NCBI GenBank assembly: GCA_902627595.1
Contig: CACOJO010000006.1
Coordinates: forward strand, 1 to 64,000
Length of the DNA stretch: 64,000 nucleotides
Source: an uncultured SAR86 cluster bacterium
Lineage (GTDB): Bacteria > Pseudomonadota > Gammaproteobacteria > Magnimaribacterales > AG-339-G14
Reading direction: 5' to 3'
A program made the position numbers and the translations under genes. A model generated the notes under the pieces. It worked only from the letters and a program-made list of their open reading frames with translations. It was not told the DNA's origin and did not search any database. The stretch's first letter is position 1, and the number at the start of each line of letters is the position of its first letter. Below, piece after piece: positions 36,737-45,719 of this stretch.

Positions 36737-37579
36737 TTAATCTAGATCGCTTGCATCATGTCTTTCTGGAATTGCATTATCCTCTGGTCCGCTTGGCGGT
36801 CTCCCTACTCTAGCGCCTCTTTTGAAAGCAGGTCTCTCAGAAATTTCTTCTGCCCAACGCACAACATTTTTATAAGACTCAACATCTAAAAATTCAGCAG
36901 CATTATAAGCATTTTTTTGAACTAGATATCCGTACCATGGGTGAATTGCCATGTCAGCTATGTTGTAATCATCGCCACAGATAAATTTTCTATTTTCTAG
37001 ATTTTTATCGAGCACATCTAATTGTCGTTTAACTTCCATCGCAAAGCGGTTTATTGGATATTCATATTTCTCTGGAGCATAAGCATAAAAGTGTCCAAAT
37101 CCTCCGCCTAGATAAGGAGCACTTCCCATTTGCCAAAAAAGCCATGACATACATTCAGCTCTTTCTGCTGGATTAGTTGGAATAAACTCTCCAAATTTTT
37201 CAGCAAGGTAAACTAAAATTGCACCGGATTCAAAAACTCTGGTATGAGGCTCTGAACTTCTGTCTAATAATGCAGGAATTTTAGAATTAGGATTTATCTC
37301 TACAAAACCGCTACCAAATTGATCGCCTTTTCCAATATTAATTAAATATGCATCATACTCCGCACCTTTGTGTCCCAAAGCTAGAAGCTCCTCTAGAAGA
37401 ACAGTAACTTTTACCCCATTAGGAGTTCCAAGCGAATAAAGTTGCATGGGATGTTTTCCTACAGGAAGCTCCTTATCATGTGTTGCACCTGAAATTGGTC
37501 TATTTATATTTGCAAATCTACCCCCGCTTTCTTGATCCCAAGTCCATACTTTTGGGGGCGTATACTTTTTATCTGTCAT
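36737..37579 (-). CDS. yghU: Glutathione S-transferase, disulfide-bond oxidoreductase YghU
   Basis: 280 residues, close to E. coli YghU in length and almost collinear with it. The N-terminal extension KVWTWDQESGGRFANINRP, LPVGKHPMQLYSLGTPNG, the NPNSKIPAL cis-Pro loop and the C-terminal ERHDASD tail are diagnostic. YghU reduces organic hydroperoxides and disulfides using two glutathione molecules. It overlaps the end of the frameshifted membrane gene upstream by 11 nt, so they were one operon. Confidence 0.95.
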   Translation of the reverse strand: MTDKKYTPPKVWTWDQESGGRFANINRPISGATHDKELPVGKHPMQLYSLGTPNGVKVTVLLEELLALGHKGAEYDAYLINIGKGDQFGSGFVEINPNSKIPALLDRSSEPHTRVFESGAILVYLAEKFGEFIPTNPAERAECMSWLFWQMGSAPYLGGGFGHFYAYAPEKYEYPINRFAMEVKRQLDVLDKNLENRKFICGDDYNIADMAIHPWYGYLVQKNAYNAAEFLDVESYKNVVRWAEEISERPAFKRGARVGRPPSGPEDNAIPERHDASDLD

Positions 37580-37745
37580 CGAGCCTCTCCATTTTTTTAA
37601 GCCATATCATTTGCATGATGATACCTACAAAATAAATCAGTAAAAAGGATAATTGAAAATTTATCAGCAAGGGAGCTTCGAAGGAGTCAACAAAAGGATC
37701 TCCAACTGGGATTCTTCTTAGGAAATCTGTAATTGCTGGAATCAT
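37569..37745 (-). pseudogene. C-terminal part of the frameshifted membrane protein
   Basis: This reverse-strand frame (58 codons from an internal ATG at 37745) continues the preceding membrane protein after a one-base slip. It reads MIPAITDFLRRIPVGDPFV, a loop, a transmembrane segment (LLINFQLSFLLIYFVGIIM) and a basic end (KKMERLDD). The frame is already open a few codons before the ATG, and the joint reading TFLFHMIPAI is smooth. It ends inside the start of yghU. It is probably not an independent gene. Confidence 0.75.
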
Positions 37746-38065
37746 ATGAAATAAAAAGTGCTTGAGTATCCCAAAGCTTGAAAATATTTTGAGAAAACGC
37801 CAAATATTTTAAATTTCTCCATAACAATAGCACCGATTAAAGCTATCAAAGTTAAGACAGCTAAAACATGAGCAATTCCGAACCCCCCTTGGTTATAAAT
37901 ACCTAAAGCAGAGCCCGCTACTATTACAGTTAAGACAACATATATTTGACCTATTATATTTTCTAAAGAAATAATTTTAAATTTTACTATGGCACAAAAA
38001 CCAGTTAGAACTGCTCCTATCCCTAGAATGGTATGGAACCATCCTAACATTGTCATTTCTGGCAT
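37742..38065 (-). CDS. Integral membrane protein of unknown function, frameshifted near the C-terminus
   Basis: 107 residues in this frame with three hydrophobic helices (GWFHTILGIGAVLTGFCAIV, IIGQIYVVLTVIVAGSALGIY, IAHVLAVLTLIALIGAIVM). In this frame translation stops at 37742 after GYSSTFYFI. Adding one T to the T5 run (plus-strand A5 at 37753-37757) would restore TFLFHMIPAITDF and extend the protein to about 165 residues and a fourth helix, ending at 37569. The cause may be a sequencing or assembly error, a true mutation, or ribosomal slippage. No named family recognised. Confidence 0.72.
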   Translation of the reverse strand: MPEMTMLGWFHTILGIGAVLTGFCAIVKFKIISLENIIGQIYVVLTVIVAGSALGIYNQGGFGIAHVLAVLTLIALIGAIVMEKFKIFGVFSKYFQALGYSSTFYFI

Positions 38066-38098
38066 TTTTTTCTCCTTTACTAAATTAATCTAACTTGA

Positions 38099-38731
38099 TT
38101 ATTCGATTTGCATGCTTGGTCTAGATGAAACTTTGTCATACCACCGATATAGATTCTTCAAATCTTTATCTGGCTTTAGATCTACCATTTCAGATGCAAA
38201 ATCTATTGCCGATACTAAAGTTATATCTGCAATAGTAAAGCGATCACCTGCAACGAAATTGTTTAAAATAAATTCCTGATCTAGCCGCTGATAAAAAGAT
38301 CTAACAGTTTTATCACTTGCAACTTTTGCGTCTGGTATTTGATCAAAAATTCCTAAGCTGCCGACTATCGGGCCATTAACCCAAGAAATTCCTATTTGCA
38401 TCCAAAGTTCAAATTCAATATGTCTATTTCTGCTTTCAATATATGCAATTTCATAAGCATCTTTACCAAATAAATTTGGGTCAGGTTTGATTAATTCCAA
38501 ATAACGACAAATAGCTATAGACTCTGAGATGCATTTGCCATTATCAAGCTCCAAAACCGGAATTTTTCCACTGGGATTCTTTTTTAGAAACTCAGATGTT
38601 TTGTGTTCTCTTTTTGCTATGTCGCAGTTTATAAGATCAAGTTCTATGTCCTTTTCGTAAGCAAATATTTTTACTCTTCTAGGATTAGGTGCTCTAGGAA
38701 AATCATACAATTTCATTTTTTTTTGCGTCAT
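38099..38731 (-). CDS. Glutathione S-transferase
   Basis: 210 residues of standard GST size. N-domain with FPRAPNPRRVKIFAYEKD, LKKNPSGKIPVLELDNG (cis-Pro) and CISESIAICRYLE (Ser for glutathione). C-domain contains the N-capping motif FVAGDRFTIADITLVSAID. Overlaps the longer GST-like gene upstream by 4 nt. The substrate is unknown. Confidence 0.92.
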   Translation of the reverse strand: MTQKKMKLYDFPRAPNPRRVKIFAYEKDIELDLINCDIAKREHKTSEFLKKNPSGKIPVLELDNGKCISESIAICRYLELIKPDPNLFGKDAYEIAYIESRNRHIEFELWMQIGISWVNGPIVGSLGIFDQIPDAKVASDKTVRSFYQRLDQEFILNNFVAGDRFTIADITLVSAIDFASEMVDLKPDKDLKNLYRWYDKVSSRPSMQIE

Positions 38732-39837
38732 TCGTTTACCCCCAGCATCTTTCTATCTGCTTTAAATGGTAATTCATTTTCCTGAAAATCACTCAAAGGA
38801 AGATTGTCATCCCTCCATAAAGGCTCCCAACATTCAAACTTCTTAAGGAGAATTTCTACCTGAACTTTATGCTTTTCACTCAGGTTTTGAAAGTGATTTC
38901 TTAACTCTTTCAAGCACCAAACTCTATACTGTGAGTATCTTGCATTTTTTAGGTATGTATTTCCTAATTTAAAATCAAACTTTGTTTTGTTTTGTTTTAC
39001 AGCATCAACATTTGAAGATAGGTAAGGTAAATAGATCTTTCCTATTTCTAAAAATAATGGTTCTAAATCATTAGGAATACCTACTTCAAAATCATCATCT
39101 ATTTTAGATAATCTTGCATTCCATAATGCGCTTACCCAATTCAAGACCTTCGGTGCTTTTTGGCGAATAATCTCTAGCGGAACAGGGTCTAGAGCAAAAT
39201 GACGAAAAAATGGGCCTGAAAATCCAATATCTGCAATGGAAGGACGATTGCCAAATAGAAAACTTCTCTTTTCAAAAATATTATTAAGATTTTTTAAGAG
39301 ATTTAAAAAGTTATCTTCAACTGTTTTTATGTTTTCCTTTGTTATACCATCTCCAGTTGTGTAACCGTTTCTTTGTCTTCTCGTCAAAAATATTTTTTTC
39401 ATCCAAATAGGCAATCGTATTGAGCTTAATAACTCTTCTGATAAGTGTCTAGAAGCGAAATGAGCTCCTTCAGCATAATGCCAACGAAAATGCATTGCTG
39501 TTCTCCACCACCATTCATCTGCCCAATCCTCTAACAAAAAAGCAAAAAATGCTTGAATAGGATCCCCAGGAATAATCTTTTTTCCGGGAAGATTACCTTC
39601 AAACCATTGGATCATTTTAGTAGTATCAGTCATCCACCTGCCATCTGGGAGTACGACAGCTGGCATTTGATGAATACCAACCTTTTCTTTCATAGTTTTT
39701 TCAAATTTTGGATACGCTAAAACCATCTGCTTATAAGGAATCTCTTTGACCTTGAAATAATTTTCCATCTTGCCAGTAAAATAAGAAATATTTGAACCAT
39801 AAAGAAGGATTGGTTTAGTAAATTCTGAGTTAGTCAT
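38728..39837 (-). CDS. Long glutathione S-transferase-like protein
   Basis: 369 residues, about 150 more than a normal GST. The N-domain is ILLYGSNISYFTGKMENYF, QMPAVVLPDGRWMTDTTKMIQWFEG, and the GST C-domain motif is FLFGNRPSIADIGFSGPFF near 180-200. The extra C-terminal segment (about residues 260-369) has charged helices and no recognised domain. It overlaps the following 210-residue GST by 4 nt and may form a pair with it. The reaction is unknown. Confidence 0.84.
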   Translation of the reverse strand: MTNSEFTKPILLYGSNISYFTGKMENYFKVKEIPYKQMVLAYPKFEKTMKEKVGIHQMPAVVLPDGRWMTDTTKMIQWFEGNLPGKKIIPGDPIQAFFAFLLEDWADEWWWRTAMHFRWHYAEGAHFASRHLSEELLSSIRLPIWMKKIFLTRRQRNGYTTGDGITKENIKTVEDNFLNLLKNLNNIFEKRSFLFGNRPSIADIGFSGPFFRHFALDPVPLEIIRQKAPKVLNWVSALWNARLSKIDDDFEVGIPNDLEPLFLEIGKIYLPYLSSNVDAVKQNKTKFDFKLGNTYLKNARYSQYRVWCLKELRNHFQNLSEKHKVQVEILLKKFECWEPLWRDDNLPLSDFQENELPFKADRKMLGVNE

Positions 39838-39846
39838 GAAACCCTT

Positions 39847-41034
39847 CTAATCTGAAACGAAAAGTTTTTTTTCAGAAATCAAAGAAGTAATCTTATCCTC
39901 TGAGTATCCAAGATTTGAAAGTATTTCTCTTCCGTGTTCGCCTAGCTTTGGTGCTGGTCTTGCTATTTCGCAAGGAGTTTTTTTAAAACGAGCTGCAGGT
40001 CTAGCTTGACGAACTTCACCAAACTCATCGTATTTCAGCTTTAAAATGGATTGGTTTGCAATAATTTGTTCATTATCTAATAGTTCCATACGATCCAATA
40101 ATGGAGCACTTGGGACTCCTTCTGCTTTAAAACGAGCAAGTATTTCATCACTTTTCCACTTAGAAATTTCAGCTCCCGTAATTTCTTTTCTTTCCTGTGC
40201 ATTACTGACTCTGCCTGCAGGAGTAGCAAATCGCTCATCATCAATCAAATCTTCTCGATTTAAGGCTTTGCACATACCTTGCCATTCAGCATCAGATACA
40301 GCACCAGCTGTAATGTATCTATCTTTTGCTTGATAAATTAAATCTTGGGAGCCTTGAAGCTTTCTTACATCTACTTCGTTTTCGGCAAAGACAATTCCAG
40401 CCATTCCTTCTGGCCAAAAAAATGAAATCATAGAGTCCAGCATAGATAGTTCCACATGTTGACTTATGCCTTGTTTTTCCCTTGCATAAAGAGCAGATGA
40501 GATTGCTTGAGCAGCAGTTAACGAAGTTACTTTATCTGCAATAATAATTCTGAACATCTTTGGCCGGCCAGTATCTCTATCGGCTTGAATATCTGTGGCA
40601 CCGCTTAAGGCTTGAATGACGGGATCATAAACTCTTGAATTTGCATAAGGGCCTTCATTGCCAAAACCGCTTATGGATACGTAAATGATTTCTTGATTAA
40701 TTTTTCTAATGGCCTGTTCACCAAATCCCATCCTATCTATAGCGCCTGGACGAAAATTTTGCATGAACACATCTGCATCCGCAGCAAGTTTAAAAAGAAT
40801 TTCTTTTCCTTCTTCAGATTTAAGATCTAAAGCAATAGATCTTTTTCCTCTGTTGCATGAAAAAAAAACTGGATTCACTCCATTATAAGATGCAGCCATA
40901 TGCCTCACTAACTCGCCGTTAACCGGCTCTACTTTAATGACATCAGCTCCCTGATCGGCCAGAATCATTGCGCCAACTGGCCCAGAAACCATACTAGTTA
41001 GATCTAATACTTTTACTCCTTTAAGAGGTCCCAT
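39847..41034 (-). CDS. CaiB/BaiF-family CoA transferase
   Basis: 395 residues of the type III CoA transferase family. Motifs: GVKVLDLTSMVSGPVGAMILADQGADVIKVE at the N-terminus, VDVFMQNFRPGAIDRMG, and ISGFGNEGPYANSRVYDPVIQALSG with the Asp in YDP. It moves CoA between acids through an Asp-CoA thioester, as for formyl-, carnitine- or bile-acid CoA. Its place inside the GST cluster suggests a shared xenobiotic or sterol-like catabolic pathway. Confidence 0.92.
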   Translation of the reverse strand: MGPLKGVKVLDLTSMVSGPVGAMILADQGADVIKVEPVNGELVRHMAASYNGVNPVFFSCNRGKRSIALDLKSEEGKEILFKLAADADVFMQNFRPGAIDRMGFGEQAIRKINQEIIYVSISGFGNEGPYANSRVYDPVIQALSGATDIQADRDTGRPKMFRIIIADKVTSLTAAQAISSALYAREKQGISQHVELSMLDSMISFFWPEGMAGIVFAENEVDVRKLQGSQDLIYQAKDRYITAGAVSDAEWQGMCKALNREDLIDDERFATPAGRVSNAQERKEITGAEISKWKSDEILARFKAEGVPSAPLLDRMELLDNEQIIANQSILKLKYDEFGEVRQARPAARFKKTPCEIARPAPKLGEHGREILSNLGYSEDKITSLISEKKLFVSD

Positions 41035-41040
41035 TTTTTG

Positions 41041-41670
41041 CTAATTAGAATAATTAATTTTCATAGCTTTTTGATACGCTGGTCTCAAAGCTATTCTATC
41101 GTGAAATTGTCTAATATTATTTGGTAAAGAGAACCCATAAAAAACCGCCCAGTCTAAACAAGTCATTAAAAAGATGTCGGCCAATCCAAATCCATCTTTG
41201 GAAATAGTTTGGTTAGATTTTAAATGATGTTCCACAACATCCAATTGACGAATAAAATAGTTCCTGCAAGCTTCGACTACGATTGGTGACTCTCCATAAA
41301 TATCTTTCAAATCATAATGTCTTCTCATGACATACAAAGAAGTTTCATCTAATTCTCCATAAATAAAGTTGCACCATTCATCCTCTTTAGAAATATCTTT
41401 TTCATCCTGTGGAATATAAATATTTTTAGAAGAAAAATTTTTTTGAAGATATCTACATATTGCCAAACTTTCTGACAAATTAAATTCGCCATGTTGTAAG
41501 GCAGGTATTTTTTGTTTTGGATTTATTTTAGTAAATTCAGGTGTTTGCGTTTCTCCTGTTCGTGGCCCTATTGGAAATAATTCATAATTTATCTCCAATT
41601 CTTCTGCCATCCATATTGGTCTTAAGGTTCTCGCGGTTCCAGCTCCCCATAGTTTTATTACTTTAGCCAT
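41041..41670 (-). CDS. Glutathione S-transferase
   Basis: 209 residues from the ATG at 41670, 4 nt after the preceding stop; an in-frame TTG at 41685 would overlap the upstream gene but gives a poorer N-terminus. N-domain KLWGAGTARTLRPIWMAEEL, KINPKQKIPALQHG (cis-Pro) and NLSESLAICRYLQ; C-domain with GFGLADIFLMTCLDWAV. Fifth GST-fold gene of the run. Confidence 0.9.
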   Translation of the reverse strand: MAKVIKLWGAGTARTLRPIWMAEELEINYELFPIGPRTGETQTPEFTKINPKQKIPALQHGEFNLSESLAICRYLQKNFSSKNIYIPQDEKDISKEDEWCNFIYGELDETSLYVMRRHYDLKDIYGESPIVVEACRNYFIRQLDVVEHHLKSNQTISKDGFGLADIFLMTCLDWAVFYGFSLPNNIRQFHDRIALRPAYQKAMKINYSN

Positions 41671-41674
41671 TAAA

Positions 41675-42532
41675 TTAATTTGCAAGATTCAATAACTTCC
41701 AAAATCTAGGAATTACCCATGTGACAAAAATTGAGAAAAATAAACCCAACGAATAGCTATATAAAATTGACATTATTCCAGATAGTTCAATCAAGCTTTC
41801 TATCTGAGTTATAAATATCATTGCAAAAAATACTCCAACAAGACTAATCAATGATAAAAATAATTTCGTAACTTGGTTGGTTGCTAGATGAATTTGTGAG
41901 GAGCCCACATACCAGCCTGTCATGACGCCTAGAAACCAAAAACTTATCTCATGACCTTCGTGAGTAGGATAAAACAAATAAAGCAACAACTGAAAAAAGA
42001 AGATAATAAACAACCAAGTAAACTTACTAAATTGTTCGTAAAGTTTATAAATTACTGCAAAATGCCAAATAAGAAGAATAAAACTTCCAATTACTAAGCC
42101 TGCAAAAACATCCCCTAAGTCATGTACTCCTAAATACATTCTGCTGAATGCTACTAAAAATATAAATGTTACTGCTCCGATAGTGATGAATTTATCTTTC
42201 ATTTCATATGCCAATAATCCCCATAGCGTTACCGCAATTTGAGCATGGCCACTTGGCCAACCATAAGATGTTCCTGTTCTTGGATCTAACATTAGCTCAA
42301 TATCAGGTCTTGGATCTTGAAAAAGATCTTTTAGAAAGCCATTTATCAAAGCAGAAATAAAAAGAAGCATTGCTGCACGAGAAAATCTTTGGGGCGACCA
42401 AAAGAAATATCCAAAAGCTAGGAATAAAATTAAAAAGGTACCATATCCTGCCAAAGAAACCGTATCGAAAAAGAAATTGAAAAAAGGAGTTCTTATTCCT
42501 TCAACCCAAGATAAATCATTCCAAACAGACAT
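41675..42532 (-). CDS. PAP2-family phosphatase
   Basis: 285 residues with six to seven membrane segments. The three phosphatase signatures are complete: KDLFQDPRP (KX6RP), PSGHAQ and SRMYLGVHDLGD (SRX5HX3D), around residues 68-140. It dephosphorylates lipid phosphates such as undecaprenyl pyrophosphate, phosphatidic acid or phosphatidylglycerophosphate. The long C-terminal membrane extension (last about 120 residues) is unusual. It sits 4 nt from both neighbours. Confidence 0.92.
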   Translation of the reverse strand: MSVWNDLSWVEGIRTPFFNFFFDTVSLAGYGTFLILFLAFGYFFWSPQRFSRAAMLLFISALINGFLKDLFQDPRPDIELMLDPRTGTSYGWPSGHAQIAVTLWGLLAYEMKDKFITIGAVTFIFLVAFSRMYLGVHDLGDVFAGLVIGSFILLIWHFAVIYKLYEQFSKFTWLFIIFFFQLLLYLFYPTHEGHEISFWFLGVMTGWYVGSSQIHLATNQVTKLFLSLISLVGVFFAMIFITQIESLIELSGIMSILYSYSLGLFFSIFVTWVIPRFWKLLNLAN

Positions 42533-42535
42533 TTT

Positions 42536-43351
42536 TTAATCCTCAATTAGATCTCCACCAAGGACAGCTGGAGTTTCACAATAAGTTTTTAAAATATAGT
42601 CTCGGTGAGAAAGAATTCTGTCACTTAAAACTTCTTTAATCTCTGGTATCTTAGAAATTCCTTCAAAGGCATGAAGCATTCCTTCGTTTTGTTTAGTTCT
42701 AGGCATTATTTCCGAGGAAGCTGGTAGAACTGTCATGCTAATAGTCGACCAGTAAATATCTGCTGCTGAGAGACTGTCTCCAACTAAATATTTAGAATTA
42801 TTTTCTTCCTGAGATTTTAACTGAGAGTTTATCAAGCTGATGATTTCAGCCATTTTGGTTGGGGCCACAGAGCTTGCATTATCACTATAGCCATACTTTC
42901 TTGCAAGCGGACCATCCGACAAAATTCTCATATTCCAGACTAGACCATCCTCACCTAAAACAATGGCGCAAAGCCCGAACATCTCTGCTCTTTCTTTGAA
43001 ATTATTTGGAATCAAGTTGTTACTATCTGACGCACCAATCTTTTCTGCCAAAGCGAGTTGTTCTATCCAAACATTTCTAGGACGTTCTTCATTATGCAAC
43101 ATTGTTGGTAGACTTGTTTGACTTGTTAATGCATAAAGCTCAGCTTGACGATCCTGACCAGTTTTTTTATCAATTCCCATGAAAGGATGCAAAACTCTAA
43201 TTATTTTAATTTTCTTAACATAACAAATGTTTTTTAAAGCCTCAGCATAAATTGCTTGAAGACCAGGGATAAATGTTATGCGAGTCCCCTCTTTCATCTT
43301 TGCTGCTTCATCTAGAGAAATGAATTCAGGTAATGAATTTTTTTCAGTCAT
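42536..43351 (-). CDS. Glutathione S-transferase-like protein, atypical N-terminus
   Basis: 271 residues. The C-terminal helical domain is recognisable (YLVGDSLSAADIYWSTISM, with the conserved Asp cap), but the first 100 residues do not show the usual cis-Pro/Ser glutathione site; SQTSLPTMLHNEERPRNVWIEQL is the closest. It may be a non-catalytic GST or a different class. It starts 147 nt from the divergent crotonase and is the promoter-proximal gene of the reverse run. Confidence 0.78.
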   Translation of the reverse strand: MTEKNSLPEFISLDEAAKMKEGTRITFIPGLQAIYAEALKNICYVKKIKIIRVLHPFMGIDKKTGQDRQAELYALTSQTSLPTMLHNEERPRNVWIEQLALAEKIGASDSNNLIPNNFKERAEMFGLCAIVLGEDGLVWNMRILSDGPLARKYGYSDNASSVAPTKMAEIISLINSQLKSQEENNSKYLVGDSLSAADIYWSTISMTVLPASSEIMPRTKQNEGMLHAFEGISKIPEIKEVLSDRILSHRDYILKTYCETPAVLGGDLIED

Positions 43352-43497
43352 AATCTTTTCTAAATAATATGTGTGATTAAATTAAACAAAATAAATCTTA
43401 TTTACAAGATAAAAAACCTTGAAGAATTTTAAGGTGCCTTCGCTAATGCCTTTTTGTGTATAGTATCTAAGCTATTTTAAAGATAAAGGAATATATT

Positions 43498-44223
43498 GTG
43501 ATAAAACTAGAAAAACGTGGCTCTATCTATTTTTTAAATATGGATGCATCCGAAAATCGCTGGAATACTTCATTTGTCAGAAAATTTTCTGAGGCTTTGG
43601 ATGAGATTGATGAAGATGAAGGTCCAGGAGCACTAATTACTTCTTCGACTGATCCCAAGTTTTTTTCCAACGGATTGGACCTTGATTGGATGCAGGACCC
43701 CAAAAGTCACCCAGAAGGAGGTGACAGAGAAGTTTTTGGCGAAGAGTTCATGTTTTTAATGGGAAGAATTATAACTCTCCCAATTCCTAGTATATGCGCA
43801 ATAAATGGTCATGCCTTTGGTGCAGGTTTTATGCTTGCGCTTTCACACGATGTGAGATTGATGAGAGAAGATAGAGGGTTTCTCTGTGCTAATGAGATGC
43901 AACTTGGTTTTGAAATTCCTAGACCAGAACTTGCTTTGTTTCGTCATAAAATTCCTGCAAACTCTTTTTTTGAGACAGTTCAATTATCCAGGCGTTGGAC
44001 AGGATCTGCTGCTTTTGAAGCTGGTATAGTGCAAGGAATTGGTTCCTTTGAAGATTTGCCTGAAATAGCTATAAAAAAAGCAGAGGAACTGGCTCCTCTA
44101 GCCATAAACAGAAAGCACTATGCGGCTCAAAAAGAGATGCTATATGGAGAAAATGCAGCTATCAACCTTAATCATGGGCCTGCGCACATGCTTAAAAATT
44201 CAAAAGATTTTGAGTTTAAATAA
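43498..44223 (+). CDS. Enoyl-CoA hydratase/delta3-delta2-enoyl-CoA isomerase family protein
   Basis: 241 residues, GTG start 7 nt after AAAGGA. Crotonase fold with SSTDPKFFSNGLDLDWM and NGHAFGAGFMLALSHDVRLMRED. The segment CANEMQLGF places a Glu where plant enoyl-CoA isomerase 1 has its catalytic residue, so an isomerase acting on unsaturated acyl-CoA is favoured over a hydratase. Converges with the hydrolase gene after 6 nt. Confidence 0.86.
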   Translation: MIKLEKRGSIYFLNMDASENRWNTSFVRKFSEALDEIDEDEGPGALITSSTDPKFFSNGLDLDWMQDPKSHPEGGDREVFGEEFMFLMGRIITLPIPSICAINGHAFGAGFMLALSHDVRLMREDRGFLCANEMQLGFEIPRPELALFRHKIPANSFFETVQLSRRWTGSAAFEAGIVQGIGSFEDLPEIAIKKAEELAPLAINRKHYAAQKEMLYGENAAINLNHGPAHMLKNSKDFEFK

Positions 44224-44229
44224 TCTTTG

Positions 44230-45258
44230 TTAATTTATTACTTTTTCGATGACTCTAACAAGAGCTTCTGCAATTTCTTCTGGAACCTCTTCTTGAAGGA
44301 AATGACCTGCTGAAGTTTTGGTAACAGATGCTTTAGGAAAATTTTGTTGCATTGATGGTAGTAATTTGCCTAAGATTGGATCGTTCATACCCCAAACTAT
44401 TTCAGCGGGAATTTTAAGAGACTCGACATATTTTTCAATTTTTTGCATTGACGGAGTACTTGGATGATTTGGTCCATCGGTTACCATTCTCATCATTGCC
44501 AGCGGAGCTTTAAAATTACCACTTTCATAAACCGGTCTTCCATAAAGTTCAGCAATTTCTGAAGACCATGACTCTGGATTTCCTTGTGTTGAGCCGAGCC
44601 GATCAAAGATAGAGAAAAATACCTCAATAATTAATTCTCCGATAAACGGTATCTTAACTAGTGCATGAGCTGGAGAAATATCGACATTTGAAGTAGGAGC
44701 ATTAAACCCTGTATTTAAAATGACTGCTCCTTTGAGAATATCTGGAGATTGAGACAAAGCTCCCATTCCAATTGGTCCTCCCCAATCCTGACCCGAATAA
44801 ACTAATTCGGTTATTTCAAGTTCTTTTAATACAGAATGAATCCAACCGATATGATTTTCTAAAGTATGTTCACTTGCAGGAATCTTTGAAGAAAAACCAA
44901 GCCCTAAGCTAGTAGGCATAATTACTCTTACCTGATCAAGTGGTAAGTTTTCTGCTACTTTTCTGTACAGAAAACCAGAAGTAGGATTTCCATGCATTAG
45001 AAATACTGGAAAACCTTTACCAGTCTCAAGAACATGGACTTTTAAACCAGGTTCTACCTCTACAAAGTAACTCTTGTAATCAAAATCAATTAAATTTGAT
45101 GCAAAATCTGGCAATGAAAAAGCCTCATAAGTTCCTGAGTCTAAAACAACTTTTCCAGTTCCCATAGGAGTATAAATTTTTCCATCTCGAGTAATATAAA
45201 AACCGAATAAGAAAAGAAGAACTATTAATACAGTAAAGACTTTAAAGAAAAATTTCAT
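44230..45258 (-). CDS. Haloalkane-dehalogenase-like alpha/beta hydrolase, membrane anchored
   Basis: 342 residues: an N-terminal hydrophobic anchor or signal (residues 4-20), then the alpha/beta-hydrolase core. LMHGNPTSGFLYR gives the oxyanion hole and the halide-binding Asn91; GQDWGGPIGMG has Asp158 as nucleophile followed by Trp159, as in DhlA-type dehalogenases; SAGHFLQEEVPE holds the catalytic His. These are the marks of haloalkane dehalogenases rather than esterases (no GXSXG). Dehalogenase activity is a reasonable, untested call. Directly followed after 1 nt by the small membrane protein gene on the 5' side. Confidence 0.83.
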   Translation of the reverse strand: MKFFFKVFTVLIVLLFLFGFYITRDGKIYTPMGTGKVVLDSGTYEAFSLPDFASNLIDFDYKSYFVEVEPGLKVHVLETGKGFPVFLMHGNPTSGFLYRKVAENLPLDQVRVIMPTSLGLGFSSKIPASEHTLENHIGWIHSVLKELEITELVYSGQDWGGPIGMGALSQSPDILKGAVILNTGFNAPTSNVDISPAHALVKIPFIGELIIEVFFSIFDRLGSTQGNPESWSSEIAELYGRPVYESGNFKAPLAMMRMVTDGPNHPSTPSMQKIEKYVESLKIPAEIVWGMNDPILGKLLPSMQQNFPKASVTKTSAGHFLQEEVPEEIAEALVRVIEKVIN

Positions 45259-45669
45259 TTAAATTTTCTGTTTTATCAACATCAAAAATAGAGAGATTAC
45301 TTGAATGACTAACATTGTAGAAAAGTGTAGCAAATTTATTGGTATGCCAAAGGGTTCTGGCTCAACCCCGCCTTCACCAAGAAATACACCCCCATAAAAA
45401 GAAATAGTAATAGCTGAAATGGCGTAACCAATTAACACGCACAAACTCAACATGGCAGGAAAAAATTCTTCATTTTTTATCCATAAAAAATACATACCTA
45501 AAATAAATAATAGGAAAAAAGAGGAAATCATCCAAACTAAATGTGTACGCGCATGAGCATCCCATAAGTCATTGAATAAATGTGTACTGTCTAGATCCAT
45601 AAGCACGGGAATGAAACAGCCTCCAATCAAAGCAATACTGGTTAAAACTTTAGTTAGTGACATTTTCAA
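45259..45669 (-). CDS. Small integral membrane protein, unknown function
   Basis: 136 residues with four hydrophobic helices (starting LTKVLTSIALIGG, HLVWMISSFFLLFILGMYF, AMLSLCVLIGYAISAITISF, LLHFSTMLVIQVISLFLML). I do not recognise the family. It abuts the dehalogenase-like gene (1 nt gap), so a shared transcript is likely and the pair may act on the same substrate. Confidence 0.75.
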   Translation of the reverse strand: MKMSLTKVLTSIALIGGCFIPVLMDLDSTHLFNDLWDAHARTHLVWMISSFFLLFILGMYFLWIKNEEFFPAMLSLCVLIGYAISAITISFYGGVFLGEGGVEPEPFGIPINLLHFSTMLVIQVISLFLMLIKQKI

Positions 45670-45719
45670 TTCTTACTCTTTCACCTGCGCGAAATGCTAT
45701 CTATAAAATTTAAAACTTA

